Source: JBBQER01 sp052148155 (GTDB lineage: Bacteria > Actinomycetota > Acidimicrobiia > IMCC26256 > PALSA-610). From it: a stretch of 64,000 nt of DNA. The stretch is from NCBI GenBank assembly GCA_052148155.1, contig JBKQIY010000264.1, positions 1-64,000 of the forward strand. The letters are read 5' to 3'. Positions 42,947 through 51,489 of the stretch are shown piece after piece (within the stretch, counting starts at the first letter, position 1; every line of letters starts with the position of its first letter). Both the position numbers and the translations under genes were made by a program. A model generated the notes under the pieces. The model ran no database searches, was not told the origin of the DNA, and saw nothing but the letters and a program-made list of their open reading frames with translations.

Positions 42947-43885
42947 CTACTTTCCCGCCAGGCGCGCGACGACCGGCGCCAGTGTCTCCGTCGACTCGAT
43001 GGGCACGACGATGTACGACATCTGCCAACGCTCCCGTCGTTGTTCGAGCAGGTCGACGATGCTCTCCACCGAACCGACCAACGTGGCCGGCGCGAGGACT
43101 GCGTCGGCTTCCGAAACACCGAATGATCCGGCCATTGCGCGTGCGATGTCCGACGCGTCGTCGGTCACATGTACGAATCCGAGCAACGACTGGATCTCGA
43201 GGCGGGCATATCCGTCACCCGCGGCGTCTCGAAGCCAGGTGAGCTTCTGGTCGGTGGCCTCGGGAAGAAGTGACTGGGCGGTCTCGTGTGACTCGCCTTC
43301 GCCGGTCCGCAGGTTCGCGTTGATCCCGACGATCATGGCCTCGCGCGCGGCAAGGCCGAGGATCTTCCGGCCGCCGCCGCCAATGAGAAACGGAAGATTC
43401 GCGCCCTGCGGAGGCTTGGGCATACCGTCGAGATCTGTCACGTGGTAGTGCTCGCCGTGAAAGGTCAGCGGGCCCGGAGCGAAGAGGCCTTTCAGGATTC
43501 CGATCGACTCGGAGAGCCGAGCGATGCGTACGCTCGGGCGGTCGAGTGGGAGCCCCGCCTTGTCGTAGTCGACGGTCATCCATCCGGCACCGATACCGAG
43601 CTCGAGTCGCCCACCGGAGAGCAAATCGAGGGTTGCCATCTCGCGTGCGAGCACGACCGGATGTTTGTAGTCATTCCCAAGCACGAGGGGGCCGACGCGC
43701 AGCGTGTCGGTCACTGCCGCGACGTGGGCGAGCGCGACGGTGGGTGCGAGGTCGTGATCGACGAAGTGGTCGGGGACGAACAGGCTCGAGTATCCAAGTG
43801 CCTCGGCCTTGCGGGCTTGTTCGGTGAGTTCGCGCCCCGAACCGCATGTGGGGGTGATGACGCCGAATCGAAAGGGACGCTCCAC
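42947..43885 (-). CDS. LLM-class F420-dependent oxidoreductase (tandem copy 1)
   Basis: A 312-aa paralogue of the downstream gene, alike along its whole length: PFRFGVITPTCGSGRELTEQ, SSLFVPDHFVDHDLAPT, LVLGNDYKHPVVLAREMATL and GRLELGIGAGWMTVDYDKAG. Their differing substrate-pocket regions (residues about 180-260) suggest split specificity. It is the first gene of the pair, and the ATG at 43885 lies 101 bases from the dUTPase stop. Confidence 0.9.
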   Translation of the reverse strand: MERPFRFGVITPTCGSGRELTEQARKAEALGYSSLFVPDHFVDHDLAPTVALAHVAAVTDTLRVGPLVLGNDYKHPVVLAREMATLDLLSGGRLELGIGAGWMTVDYDKAGLPLDRPSVRIARLSESIGILKGLFAPGPLTFHGEHYHVTDLDGMPKPPQGANLPFLIGGGGRKILGLAAREAMIVGINANLRTGEGESHETAQSLLPEATDQKLTWLRDAAGDGYARLEIQSLLGFVHVTDDASDIARAMAGSFGVSEADAVLAPATLVGSVESIVDLLEQRRERWQMSYIVVPIESTETLAPVVARLAGK

Positions 43886-43986
43886 GGGCCCGGACCTTAT
43901 CTGCTCACATCTACGCGGTTACGAGCTCCGCCCGACCGGCCGTCAACACGCCGAGCGATCCAGTCGGGCGCGTCGTGCGGGCCCGG

Positions 43987-44418
43987 CTAGCCGGTCGATC
44001 CCCAACCACTCAACCCGCGTTCGGTCGCGTCGAGGTCAGCGACTTCGTCCCATTCGACGGTTTCGAAGCGTTGGATCACGAGCTGAGCGATGCGGTCGCC
44101 GCGGCTGATCTTGAACGGCTGCACCGGGTCGACATTCACGAGCAGCACCCGGAGTTCGTCGCGATACCCCGCGTCGACGAGTCCGGGAGTGTTGGCCACC
44201 GTCACTCCGTGGCGGAGCGCGAGCCCCGATCGCGGCTGCACGAACCCGGCGTATCCGGTCGGGATCGCGACGGCGATGCCCGTCGGAACGAGAGCACGAC
44301 CTCCCGCCGCGTCGAGGGTAGCGTCGGCCGCAGCGAACAGGTCGATTCCCGCGTCGCCTTCGTGCTGAGGGGCGGGGAGCGGAAGGCCGGGATCGAGCCG
44401 GCGGATCGGGATGCGCAC
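43987..44418 (-). CDS. dut: dUTP diphosphatase
   Basis: A 143-aa trimeric dUTPase, which hydrolyses dUTP to dUMP and keeps uracil out of DNA. All five motifs are visible: I DAGIDLFA, II PRSGLALRHG, III VDAGYRDELRVLLVN, IV GDRIAQLVIQRF and V ERGLSGWGSTG, the last closing the active site of a neighbouring subunit. Trp stands for the usual Phe in motif V, still aromatic. It lies 24 bases after the DUF3501 gene and may share its transcript. It is a housekeeping gene and suggests core chromosome here. Confidence 0.96.
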   Translation of the reverse strand: MRIPIRRLDPGLPLPAPQHEGDAGIDLFAAADATLDAAGGRALVPTGIAVAIPTGYAGFVQPRSGLALRHGVTVANTPGLVDAGYRDELRVLLVNVDPVQPFKISRGDRIAQLVIQRFETVEWDEVADLDATERGLSGWGSTG

Positions 44419-44442
44419 AGCCTGAACGTTACGCGACCACGA

Positions 44443-45036
44443 CTATGACAGGTCGTGCAGGTCCGCGGCGAGTGCCGTCCTCGTCGCGGGCTCAAGCACC
44501 ACCTCCTCCGGATATTCGGGATGGTCCGAAATCAGCTTGACGGGACCGGTGTCGAATTCGCGGATCTGCGTCGGTGTCAACTCGAAGCGAAGGAAGTGCA
44601 CGGCGGCGGTTGTGTCGGCGCGCGTCAGGCGCTGTTCGTCCTCATCGGAGGGTCTGCCCGGTGCGACGCTGCCGTCTGGAAACGTGAATTTGAGGTGGAA
44701 CTCGATGCCGACCAGCCGAGGGAGCCACTCGCCCAGCTGCGCGTCCGATGTGAGCTCGAGCAGCAGGGTCGCCGAGAGTTCGCCCGGACCGGGGATGATC
44801 TTGTTGTATGTGTCGACCTCGTGTTGGATCTGTTCGTCGCGCAACATACGTTCAGCTCGTGCCATCTCCTGCACCTGCCAGCGCATCGTGTCGGTGTTCT
44901 CGAACACGACGGTCATGACTGGCCCGATCGCGATCCGCCGGATCCGTTTCAGCTCGATGATGCGACGCTGAAAGTCGGCGCGCTCACGTTCGTAAGCACG
45001 AGCGTCGACGATATCGTCGAGGGTCAGCCTGCGCAT
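44443..45036 (-). CDS. DUF3501-family protein
   Basis: A 197-aa protein beginning MRRLTLDDIVDARAYERERA. IGPVMTVVFENTDTMRWQVQ, EMARAERMLRDEQIQHEVDT and PGPGELSATLLLELTSDAQL follow, a constant pattern of DUF3501. The function is unknown. The family is usually found with rubrerythrin, a Fur-type regulator and a cysteine-rich (CCG-domain) iron-sulfur protein in oxidative-stress or sulfur/redox loci. Rubrerythrin and the Fur protein are present here, upstream on the same strand. The cysteine-rich partner is not found, and 285 bases without a recognised gene lie in its place. Confidence 0.85.
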   Translation of the reverse strand: MRRLTLDDIVDARAYERERADFQRRIIELKRIRRIAIGPVMTVVFENTDTMRWQVQEMARAERMLRDEQIQHEVDTYNKIIPGPGELSATLLLELTSDAQLGEWLPRLVGIEFHLKFTFPDGSVAPGRPSDEDEQRLTRADTTAAVHFLRFELTPTQIREFDTGPVKLISDHPEYPEEVVLEPATRTALAADLHDLS

Positions 45037-45321
45037 CTCACGCCGCGACCGCGTCGCCTCGTGCAGGTCTGTGCCGCGCAAGCACTGAGTTGTGCTGCGT
45101 CCTCTCGCCGATCGCGACGTTGGTGTGCAGCTTCTGCTCTCGGCGCGTGGCCGCGAGAAACGCCGACGGCTGGACACAAGCTCGGCCAACATCTCGCGCG
45201 CATCCCGAGGTCAGTGCCGATACGGAACGTGCGATCGCGCGCGATCCACGTCGCTGACGTGTCGGCGAACGCGGGATCGAGCGGACCGTCACGATGTTGC
45301 GCCACTCCAGCGATGTCGCAG

Positions 45322-45741
45322 TCAGCTGATCGACTCGAGTGCAGCCTGGAAGCGGCCGGCGTGGCTCTTCTCGGCGCGCGCGAGCGTCTCAAGCCACTCC
45401 GCGATCTCCTCGAGGCCTTCGTCGCGGGCCGTGCGCGCGAAGCCCGGGTACATCTCGGTGTACTCGTATGTCTCGCCGGCAACGGCCGACTTCAAGTTGT
45501 CTTCGCTGGCGCCGACCGCGACGCCCGTGGCCGGGTCGCCGACCTCGGCGAGGAAGTCGAAGTGACCGAACGCGTGACCCGTCTCACCCTCGGCGACCGA
45601 CCGGAACAACGCCGCGACGTCGGGCTGGCCTTCCACGTCAGCCTTCTGCGCGAAGTACAGGTAACGACGGTTGGCCTGACTCTCACCCGCGAACGCCACC
45701 TTCAGGTTCTCGTGAGTCTGGGTTCCATTGAGCTTCGGCAT
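45322..45741 (-). CDS. Rubrerythrin-family di-iron protein
   Basis: A 139-aa ferritin-like four-helix protein lacking the C-terminal rubredoxin domain of classical rubrerythrin. Metal-ligand motifs are FAGESQANRRY, EGETGHAFGH, AVAGETYEYTEMYPGFA and RAEKSHAGRF (E-x-x-H pairs). Such proteins reduce peroxide. AAAGGAG precedes the start by 10 bases. It lies 30 bases after the Fur/PerR gene on the same strand, which suggests a peroxide-responsive operon. Confidence 0.92.
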   Translation of the reverse strand: MPKLNGTQTHENLKVAFAGESQANRRYLYFAQKADVEGQPDVAALFRSVAEGETGHAFGHFDFLAEVGDPATGVAVGASEDNLKSAVAGETYEYTEMYPGFARTARDEGLEEIAEWLETLARAEKSHAGRFQAALESIS

Positions 45742-45771
45742 ATCGACATTGCTCCTTTGGGCTGATCGAGC

Positions 45772-46188
45772 TTACGAACAGTTATCGCAGCGACCGCGGA
45801 AGATCACTTGCACCGAGTCGACGGTGAAGTCCCGCCGGTAGCGGCCGGGAACGCGCAGGCCATCGAAGTCGACGGGGAGGTCGCGGACCCGACCACAAGC
45901 ACGGCACACGAGGTGATGGTGCGCATGTTCGACGTTGGGATCGACGCGTAGCGAACCCGTGCCGAGGTCGAGGACGTCTACCTCGCCGAGCGCTTCAAGA
46001 TCGTGCACCGTCTGGTACACCGTCTTGAGTGACATCGTCGGCATCTCGGCCTGCGCCCGCTCGTGCACGGACTCAACGGTGGGATGCGCGTCGTCGTCGT
46101 AGAGCAACCGGAAGATGACTTGACGTTGCGGGGTGACCCGGAGCCCACGCTCCCGGAACAGATCGGTCAACTGGTCGCTCGTCTTCAT
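45772..46188 (-). CDS. Fur-family regulator, probably PerR-like
   Basis: A 138-aa metal-dependent repressor. The winged helix is GLRVTPQRQVIFRLLYDDDA, with MSLKTVYQTVHDLEALGEVD as recognition helix. The sensor region is VEHAHHHLVCRACGRVRDLP with the C-x-x-C zinc pair, and the second pair is at the C-terminus (RCDNCS). Linkage to rubrerythrin suggests a peroxide-sensing PerR rather than an iron-sensing Fur, but the residue that tells them apart cannot be placed with certainty. The palindrome at 46206 is a likely self-operator. Confidence 0.92.
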   Translation of the reverse strand: MKTSDQLTDLFRERGLRVTPQRQVIFRLLYDDDAHPTVESVHERAQAEMPTMSLKTVYQTVHDLEALGEVDVLDLGTGSLRVDPNVEHAHHHLVCRACGRVRDLPVDFDGLRVPGRYRRDFTVDSVQVIFRGRCDNCS

Positions 46189-46205
46189 GACAACTGCACC
46201 CTATG

Positions 46206-46218
46206 GACAACGATTGTC
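46206..46218. promoter_or_regulatory. Fur/PerR-type operator
   Basis: GACAACGATTGTC is a perfect inverted repeat (GACAA-CGA-TTGTC) placed 18 bases before the Fur-family start codon and 54 before the ligase start. The ACAA-N-TTGT form resembles Fur/PerR boxes of Gram-positive bacteria. Autoregulation and control of the rubrerythrin operon are inferred. Confidence 0.55.
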
Positions 46219-46271
46219 GATAAGCAAGTCGGAAAGGCGGGACCATCGTCTGGCGCGCGAGGCTCCCTCTG

Positions 46272-47732
46272 ATGCTCCTCGTCAGTCAGATTCTCGAGAA
46301 CGCGGCCCGGGTCGCACCTGACGCGATCGCTGCCACCCTCGACGACCAGTCCGTCACGTTCGCCGAGATCGACCGGCAGGCGAACGGGATCGCCAATGCT
46401 CTCGCGGGCGAGGGCATCGGCTGCGGAGATCGCGTGTTGTGGTGGGGCGATACCGACCTCGACGCGGTTCCAGTCTTTTGCGCCTTGGCGAAGCTTGGCG
46501 CGGTGTTCGCGCCGCTCAACGCTCGATCGTCACTCGAGGAGGTGACGCCGGTCGCCGAGTACGCGCGTCCGCACCTGCTGCTCGCGGGGAGCTCGCACGT
46601 CGAGCGGGCGGCAGAGCTCGCACCGCGGCTGTCAGTGCCATTCCGCCACGGCGACCTCACCGGCAACGCGTCGACCCTCAAGCCCCGGGCGGGCGCCATC
46701 GACGAGCGGGATCCGCATGTCATCTTCTTTACGAGCGGCAGCACCGGACGACCCAAGGGCGTCGTGCTGTCGCACCGCGCGAATTGGCTTCGCACGTTCG
46801 TTGGTGCGACGAGCAGCCCAGGTGGGGGTGGAACCGTGTGCATGTTTCCGCTGTTCCACATGGCCGGTTGGACGATCGCGCTCGGGGCCTGGCAGGCCCG
46901 ACGTCCGGTGCACTTCGTACGAGACCCCGACGCGCCGACACTGCTCGCGGCTACGGCACGCCATCACGCGGCGCGGCTGTATTGCATTCCAGCGGTGTGG
47001 GGTCGCATCCTCGAGCACGGCGTCTCCGACTATGACCTGACCTCGCTGATCGAGGCCGATACCGGGACCTCGGCGACGCCCCCAGAGCTGCTGGCCGCGA
47101 TCAAAGACGCGTTACCGAACACGGTGACCCGAGTGTTCTACGGTTCGACCGAGGCCGGTCCGTCGCTCGCGCTCGGCGACGCCGACTTGTTCCGAAAGCC
47201 TGGCAGCGTCGGCGTGTCACAACCAGCGGTGGAGGTGCGACTCGACCAGCACGGCGAGGTATGCGTTCACAGCCCGTTCCTGATGGACGGCTACTTCGAC
47301 GATCCCGACGCGACCCGCGAAACGCTCGTTGACGGCTGGTACCACACCGGCGACCTCGGCGCGGTCGACGACGAGGGGTACATGGCAATCGTCGGTCGGG
47401 CGCGTGACGTGATCCGGACTGGAGGCGAGACGGTCGCACCGCGTGAGGTCGAGGCTCTTCTCGGCACCCATCCCAACATTGCGGAGGTGGCCGTTGTCGG
47501 CGTTCCCGACGCACAGTGGGGTGAAGTCGTCACCGCGGTGATCGTGACCCGGTCCGATTCGGCGCCGATGACCGTCGAAGAGTTGCGTGCGTTCTGCGAG
47601 GGTCGCCTGGCCGGATTCAAACATCCTCGCCGCGTCGCGATCGTCGACTCGCTCCCCCACACGGCCGCCACCGGCCAAATCCAGCGTCCCCTCATCGTGG
47701 AACGACTCCAGCAAAAGCCTGAATCGGCCTAA
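46272..47732 (+). CDS. AMP-dependent acyl-CoA synthetase/ligase
   Basis: A 486-aa enzyme that activates a carboxylic acid to its CoA thioester through an acyl-adenylate. The P-loop-like motif is FFTSGSTGRPKGVV, the A5 motif FYGSTEAGPSLALG, A7 WYHTGDLGAVDDEGY and A8 GRARDVIRTGGETVAPREVE. The C-terminal lysine region (LPHTAATGQIQRP) has Gln where many have the catalytic Lys (K-x-x-R), which is worth checking. It opens the 46-52 kb catabolic block and precedes the TetR gene. The substrate is unknown. Confidence 0.9.
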   Translation: MLLVSQILENAARVAPDAIAATLDDQSVTFAEIDRQANGIANALAGEGIGCGDRVLWWGDTDLDAVPVFCALAKLGAVFAPLNARSSLEEVTPVAEYARPHLLLAGSSHVERAAELAPRLSVPFRHGDLTGNASTLKPRAGAIDERDPHVIFFTSGSTGRPKGVVLSHRANWLRTFVGATSSPGGGGTVCMFPLFHMAGWTIALGAWQARRPVHFVRDPDAPTLLAATARHHAARLYCIPAVWGRILEHGVSDYDLTSLIEADTGTSATPPELLAAIKDALPNTVTRVFYGSTEAGPSLALGDADLFRKPGSVGVSQPAVEVRLDQHGEVCVHSPFLMDGYFDDPDATRETLVDGWYHTGDLGAVDDEGYMAIVGRARDVIRTGGETVAPREVEALLGTHPNIAEVAVVGVPDAQWGEVVTAVIVTRSDSAPMTVEELRAFCEGRLAGFKHPRRVAIVDSLPHTAATGQIQRPLIVERLQQKPESA

Positions 47733-47818
47733 CCGGCGACGGGGGTCTGATCGCCGCGGCGATTGGAACCACTGGCGCACGGTTGACCCTCCCGACGTCT
47801 AGGAATAGTGTTCTGGCT

Positions 47819-48454
47819 GTGCAGAACGTTGTTCCGGGCTTGTCCGACAGGGTTGAAGAAGCCCTCGCCGACCGGGCGGTGGCCGAGCGACGAGCAGCGT
47901 ACGCAGCCGAGGCTCGCCGCTTGATTGACGCCGCCTTCGTGGTGATGCGGCGCGAGGGGAACATCGACCCGCAGGTGCGAGCGATCGTGCAGGAAGCGGG
48001 CCTGTCGAATCAGGCGTTCTATCGCCATTTCGCATCGAAGGACGCGCTGCTGCTTGCCGTCTTGGCCGACGGGCAACGCCAGCTGGTGGCGTATCTGGCT
48101 CGGCGGGTTGCGGCCGTCTCCGACCCCGCCGAGCGGATACAGCGTTGGATCAGCGCCGTCATGGCCCAAGCCCGGGACCGTGATGCTGCCGAGGCGACAC
48201 GCCCGTTCGCCTGCAACGGTGCGCGGCTCGCCGATCTCTTTCCCGCCGACATGGCCGCGAGTCGGGCCGAGATGCTCGCGTCGCTCGCGCCGGCGGTGAC
48301 TGCATTGGGCGGCCGCGCTGAGGACGCAGAGCTCGTTCGAGATCTGACGTTCGCACGCATGAACGATGCGATCGCGCATCGACGCGTTCCGAGCCGCGCA
48401 GAGATACTGCGCCTCGTCGACTTCTGTCTCGCCGGAATCAAGGGAGTGACGTAA
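47819..48454 (+). CDS. TetR-family transcriptional regulator
   Basis: A 211-aa regulator. Its N-terminal helix-turn-helix reads RLIDAAFVVMRREGNIDPQV, with VQEAGLSNQAFYRHFASKDA as recognition helix (the usual S-x-x-x-F-Y-x-H-F). The C-terminal ligand domain is less conserved. TTGACC (47783-47788) and TAGTGT (47806-47811), 17 bases apart, form a promoter whose start would fall at the GTG, so the transcript is probably leaderless. It leads directly (2-base gap) into the oxidoreductase operon and is the best candidate for binding the TGAC-N6-GTCA sites. Confidence 0.88.
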   Translation: MQNVVPGLSDRVEEALADRAVAERRAAYAAEARRLIDAAFVVMRREGNIDPQVRAIVQEAGLSNQAFYRHFASKDALLLAVLADGQRQLVAYLARRVAAVSDPAERIQRWISAVMAQARDRDAAEATRPFACNGARLADLFPADMAASRAEMLASLAPAVTALGGRAEDAELVRDLTFARMNDAIAHRRVPSRAEILRLVDFCLAGIKGVT

Positions 48455-48456
48455 CG

Positions 48457-49035
48457 GTGGAACGTGAGCTGTTGATCACAGGCATCGGGGGTCAAGGGGT
48501 GCAGCTCGCCGCGCAGGTCCTCGCACGGGCCGGCGCGCTCGAAGGGCGCAGTGTCATGTATCTCGGCCTGTACGGGGGCATGATGCGCGGCGGCAACACC
48601 GACAGCACCGTCGTGATCGGCGACGGACCGATCGAAGCTCCGCCCGTCGTTTCGAAGGCCTGGTCATCGATCGCAATGCACGACCAGTATTGGCCACCAA
48701 TCGAGGCGAAACTCCGGCCCGACGGACTCGTGCTCGTCAACGACGCCACGTTCACTGCGGACATCCACGCGGCGGTGACCGTGATCCGAGTTCCCGCGAC
48801 CAACGTCGCGACCGATCTCGGGAACCCGCTCGGCGGCGCAATGGTGATGCTCGCGGCATACGCGGCAACGACTGCGATCGTCGAGTTGGCATCGCTCGTG
48901 GACGCCATGCGGGAGTCGATCCCGCCCTACCGTACGCAACACATCGAAGCGAACGAGCAGGCACTGCGCGCGGGATGGGAACTCCTCCCCGCCCACGCCA
49001 ATCCGGCCTGGGAGAGGAGCGCAACCCATGCCTGA
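48457..49035 (+). CDS. 2-oxoacid:ferredoxin oxidoreductase, gamma subunit
   Basis: A 192-aa subunit of the pyruvate/ketoisovalerate/indolepyruvate oxidoreductase family, which decarboxylates a 2-oxoacid to an acyl-CoA and passes electrons to ferredoxin. It begins ELLITGIGGQGVQLAAQVLA, the constant G-x-G-G-Q-G motif, with YGGMMRGGNTDSTVVI following. The GTG start is 2 bases after the TetR stop. Its 3' end overlaps the ferredoxin gene by 8 bases. The four genes 48457-51362 form a tightly coupled operon. Confidence 0.92.
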   Translation: MERELLITGIGGQGVQLAAQVLARAGALEGRSVMYLGLYGGMMRGGNTDSTVVIGDGPIEAPPVVSKAWSSIAMHDQYWPPIEAKLRPDGLVLVNDATFTADIHAAVTVIRVPATNVATDLGNPLGGAMVMLAAYAATTAIVELASLVDAMRESIPPYRTQHIEANEQALRAGWELLPAHANPAWERSATHA

Positions 49036-49291
49036 TCCGACCACGACAACGATCAAGAGTCGCGGCACGGTCACGATCGACGTCGAGCATTGCAAGGGGT
49101 GTGATCTGTGCATTCCGGCGTGCCCGCCCGGCGTGCTCGCGATGTCGGTCCAGGTCAACCACATGGGCTACCGCTACCCCGAGCTGTACCCGGGCTGCAC
49201 TGGCTGCGCCGCATGCTCGTACGTATGTCCCGACTTCGTGTTTGAAGTGTTCCGCTTCGAACAACCGGTGCTCACGGAGGTCACGTCATGA
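49028..49291 (+). CDS. 2-oxoacid:ferredoxin oxidoreductase, delta (4Fe-4S) subunit
   Basis: An 87-aa ferredoxin-like subunit with two 4Fe-4S motifs: CKGCDLCIPACPPG and CTGCAACSYVCPD (C-x2-C-x2-C-x3-C twice). It relays electrons from the TPP/flavin-free catalytic core to an external ferredoxin. It overlaps the gamma gene upstream and the alpha gene downstream (ATGA), so the subunits are translationally coupled. Confidence 0.94.
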   Translation: MPDPTTTTIKSRGTVTIDVEHCKGCDLCIPACPPGVLAMSVQVNHMGYRYPELYPGCTGCAACSYVCPDFVFEVFRFEQPVLTEVTS

Positions 49292-50454
49292 CCGCGACCG
49301 CGACGGCCCGCGAACGTGTGCTCATGGAGGGCTCGGAGGCGCTTGCCCGTTCGGCGATCGTGGCCGGCTGCCGGTTCTTCGCGGGATATCCGATGACGCC
49401 TTTCACCGAGATTCTCGAGCACTTCGCCCGACTGCTCCCCGAGGCCGGCGGCGTTTGTATCAACGCGGAGTCCGAACTCGAAGCCGTCGGCATGACCTGG
49501 GGGGCACTGTCGACCGGCGCGCGCGCCGCGACCGGGTCGACGGGCCAAGGCCTCTCCCTCATGCAGGAGTCGTTCTCCGAGATCACCTTGGCTGAACTGC
49601 CTCTCGTCGTGTTCAACATGGCCCGCGGTCAGCAGGACTATTACCAGGCGACACGCGGCGGCGGCCACGGCGACTATCGCCATATCGTGCTCGCACCGCA
49701 GGACGTCACCGAAGGCGTCGAGCTTGTTCAACTCGCGTTCCACCTCGCCGACAAGTGGCGCAATCCGGCGCTCATCTACGGCGACTATCTCCTCGCGCAC
49801 ACACAAGAAGCGCTGACGATCGAACCGATCGCGTTCCCAGACCTGCCCGCCAAGGATTGGGCAGTCGATGGATCACGTTCCGGAACCGGTGCAAGCCGCG
49901 CGGTGACGCCACTCGGTGTCGCCAAGGTCGGACAGCCCGCGCTCGGCCAGGAAGGCAAAGCGCAGTACATCGCGACCAAATTGCCATTGATGGAACGCGA
50001 GGTACGTGTCGAAACCGGCTTCGTCGACGACGCCGAGACGGTGATCGTCGCGTTCGGTTCGCCGGCCAAGTTCGTGAAGTACGCGATCCGGCAGTTGCGC
50101 GCCGCCGGTCACCGGATCGGCTATGTGCGCCCGGTCACCTTGTGGCCGTTTCCTTACGCCACGATCGCCGACGCGGCGGCGGGCTCACAGGTGCGGCGCA
50201 TCGGAAGTTTCGAACTGTCGGCCGGGCAGATGGTCGACGATGTGCGCATCGGTGCCGCGGGCCGCGCGCCCGTCTCGTTCATCGGGGGCGTCTCCACCGA
50301 CCATTCCGGCTTCGGCGTGGGCCGGATCCTCGACGTCGAGGTGATCGCCGAACGGCTGCTCGCACTGCACCAAGACCGCGAGATGCCGCCGATCCCCGGC
50401 TACGACATCAACCGCTACGCATTGCAACCCCACCAGGCGGAGGCAGCTCGATGA
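49288..50454 (+). CDS. 2-oxoacid:ferredoxin oxidoreductase, alpha subunit
   Basis: A 388-aa subunit carrying the pyrimidine-binding and transketolase C-terminal-like domains. It starts with EGSEALARSAIVAGCRFFAG, then YPMTPFTEI, the constant Y-P-x-T/M-P motif. ESELEAVGMTWGALSTGARA carries the conserved E and G-A-x-x-x-G-x-R, and the end shows YVRPVTLWPFPY. It overlaps both neighbours by 4 bases. The family member cannot be told from sequence; ketoisovalerate, 2-oxoglutarate and aryl-pyruvate enzymes share this organisation. Confidence 0.93.
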   Translation: MTATATARERVLMEGSEALARSAIVAGCRFFAGYPMTPFTEILEHFARLLPEAGGVCINAESELEAVGMTWGALSTGARAATGSTGQGLSLMQESFSEITLAELPLVVFNMARGQQDYYQATRGGGHGDYRHIVLAPQDVTEGVELVQLAFHLADKWRNPALIYGDYLLAHTQEALTIEPIAFPDLPAKDWAVDGSRSGTGASRAVTPLGVAKVGQPALGQEGKAQYIATKLPLMEREVRVETGFVDDAETVIVAFGSPAKFVKYAIRQLRAAGHRIGYVRPVTLWPFPYATIADAAAGSQVRRIGSFELSAGQMVDDVRIGAAGRAPVSFIGGVSTDHSGFGVGRILDVEVIAERLLALHQDREMPPIPGYDINRYALQPHQAEAAR

Positions 50455-51362
50455 CGACCACGGATCGACCGATCGGCAACGTGCTCGACACGTCAGCTGC
50501 GCCCACCAGCGGTGCCCGACGCGTCGAGGCCCAAAAACCTGACCTGTTGCTCACGCAGGAACATCACATGTGCCCCGGTTGTGGCGAGCCGATCGCGGTG
50601 CGCCAATTCCTCGAGACGATCACCCAGCTCGACGCCGTCGAACACGCAATCGCGGTCGCCGGCATCGGTTGTTACACGTCGTTCTCCGGCACCATGGACG
50701 TCGACCTCGTCCAAGCGTTGCACGGTCGTGCGCCGTCGGTCGCGACCGGCGTGAAACGAATGCTTCCTGACGCGCTCGTCTTCACGCTGCAGGGCGACGG
50801 CGACATGGTCAACGAGGGCCTGCAGGAAGTGATTCACACCGCCGCCCGAGGCGAGAGGATCACGTGCATCCTGCTCAACAACGGCGTGTTCGGGGAGACC
50901 GGTGGACACATGACCGCCACGACGGTGATCGGTCAACGGACGAAGAACTCCATCGACGGACGCGACGCGCAGTACCACGGCTATCCCATTCTCATCGGCG
51001 ACCTCATCGCACAGCTCGAAGGCGCGGCGTACGTCGCACGCGGGTCGGTCCACAATGCCGGAGCGGTCGCGCGCACACAGAAGATGTTCAAGCGAGCGTT
51101 CGAGTCGCAGCTTGCCGGAGCGGGCTTCTCGTTCGTCGAGGTGCTCACGATGTGCCCCACCGGCTGGTTCATCCCCACGCCCGACGGACCCGACTACATG
51201 ACCGAAACGCTCGGCGAAGTCCACATCATGGGTGAGCTCAAGGTCGACGGTCATGTCCGCACGACCGACGAGCTGCACGCCGAGAACATCGCCAGACAAC
51301 GAGAAGTCGACGACGCCCTCGCCCGCGGCGGCCTGAACGCCGTCGAACACCAACCAGCCTGA
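50451..51362 (+). CDS. 2-oxoacid:ferredoxin oxidoreductase, beta (TPP) subunit
   Basis: A 303-aa thiamine diphosphate subunit. The Cys pair HHMCPGCGEP binds a cluster, the TPP motif is LQGDGDMVNEGLQEVIHTAA with NNGVFGETGGHM closing it (G-D-G...N-N), and MCPTGWFIPT follows near the end. The ATG at 50451 overlaps the alpha-subunit stop (ATGA); the open frame extends upstream within the alpha gene but is a shadow there. It completes the enzyme. Co-location with an acyl-CoA ligase and dehydrogenase suggests acyl-CoA production for beta-oxidation-type steps. Confidence 0.93.
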   Translation: MTTTDRPIGNVLDTSAAPTSGARRVEAQKPDLLLTQEHHMCPGCGEPIAVRQFLETITQLDAVEHAIAVAGIGCYTSFSGTMDVDLVQALHGRAPSVATGVKRMLPDALVFTLQGDGDMVNEGLQEVIHTAARGERITCILLNNGVFGETGGHMTATTVIGQRTKNSIDGRDAQYHGYPILIGDLIAQLEGAAYVARGSVHNAGAVARTQKMFKRAFESQLAGAGFSFVEVLTMCPTGWFIPTPDGPDYMTETLGEVHIMGELKVDGHVRTTDELHAENIARQREVDDALARGGLNAVEHQPA

Positions 51363-51449
51363 TCGGTCGCTGTTCGACCTTGCCCGCACTCCCCGGCCGG
51401 CGCCCCATGCGGTGAACTCGTTGAGCGTCCGCGACCGAGAACGTTCTAG

Positions 51450-51467
51450 GGTGACGTGCATGTCAGG
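51450..51467. promoter_or_regulatory. TGAC-N6-GTCA operator before the acyl-CoA dehydrogenase gene
   Basis: GGTGACGTGCATGTCAGG lies 22 bases before the ATG at 51490. Its core differs in only two bases from the site at 63952 (TGAC-R-Y-GCATGTCAGG). One TetR-type regulator for both is suggested. Confidence 0.58.
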
Positions 51468-51489
51468 TTTCGCGGACAGTTGACGCACG

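Noticed and set aside
45037..45321. A hidden cysteine-rich iron-sulfur protein between DUF3501 and rubrerythrin
   Set aside because: No C-C-G motif or paired Cys pattern in any minus-strand frame, and the space is too short for the family.
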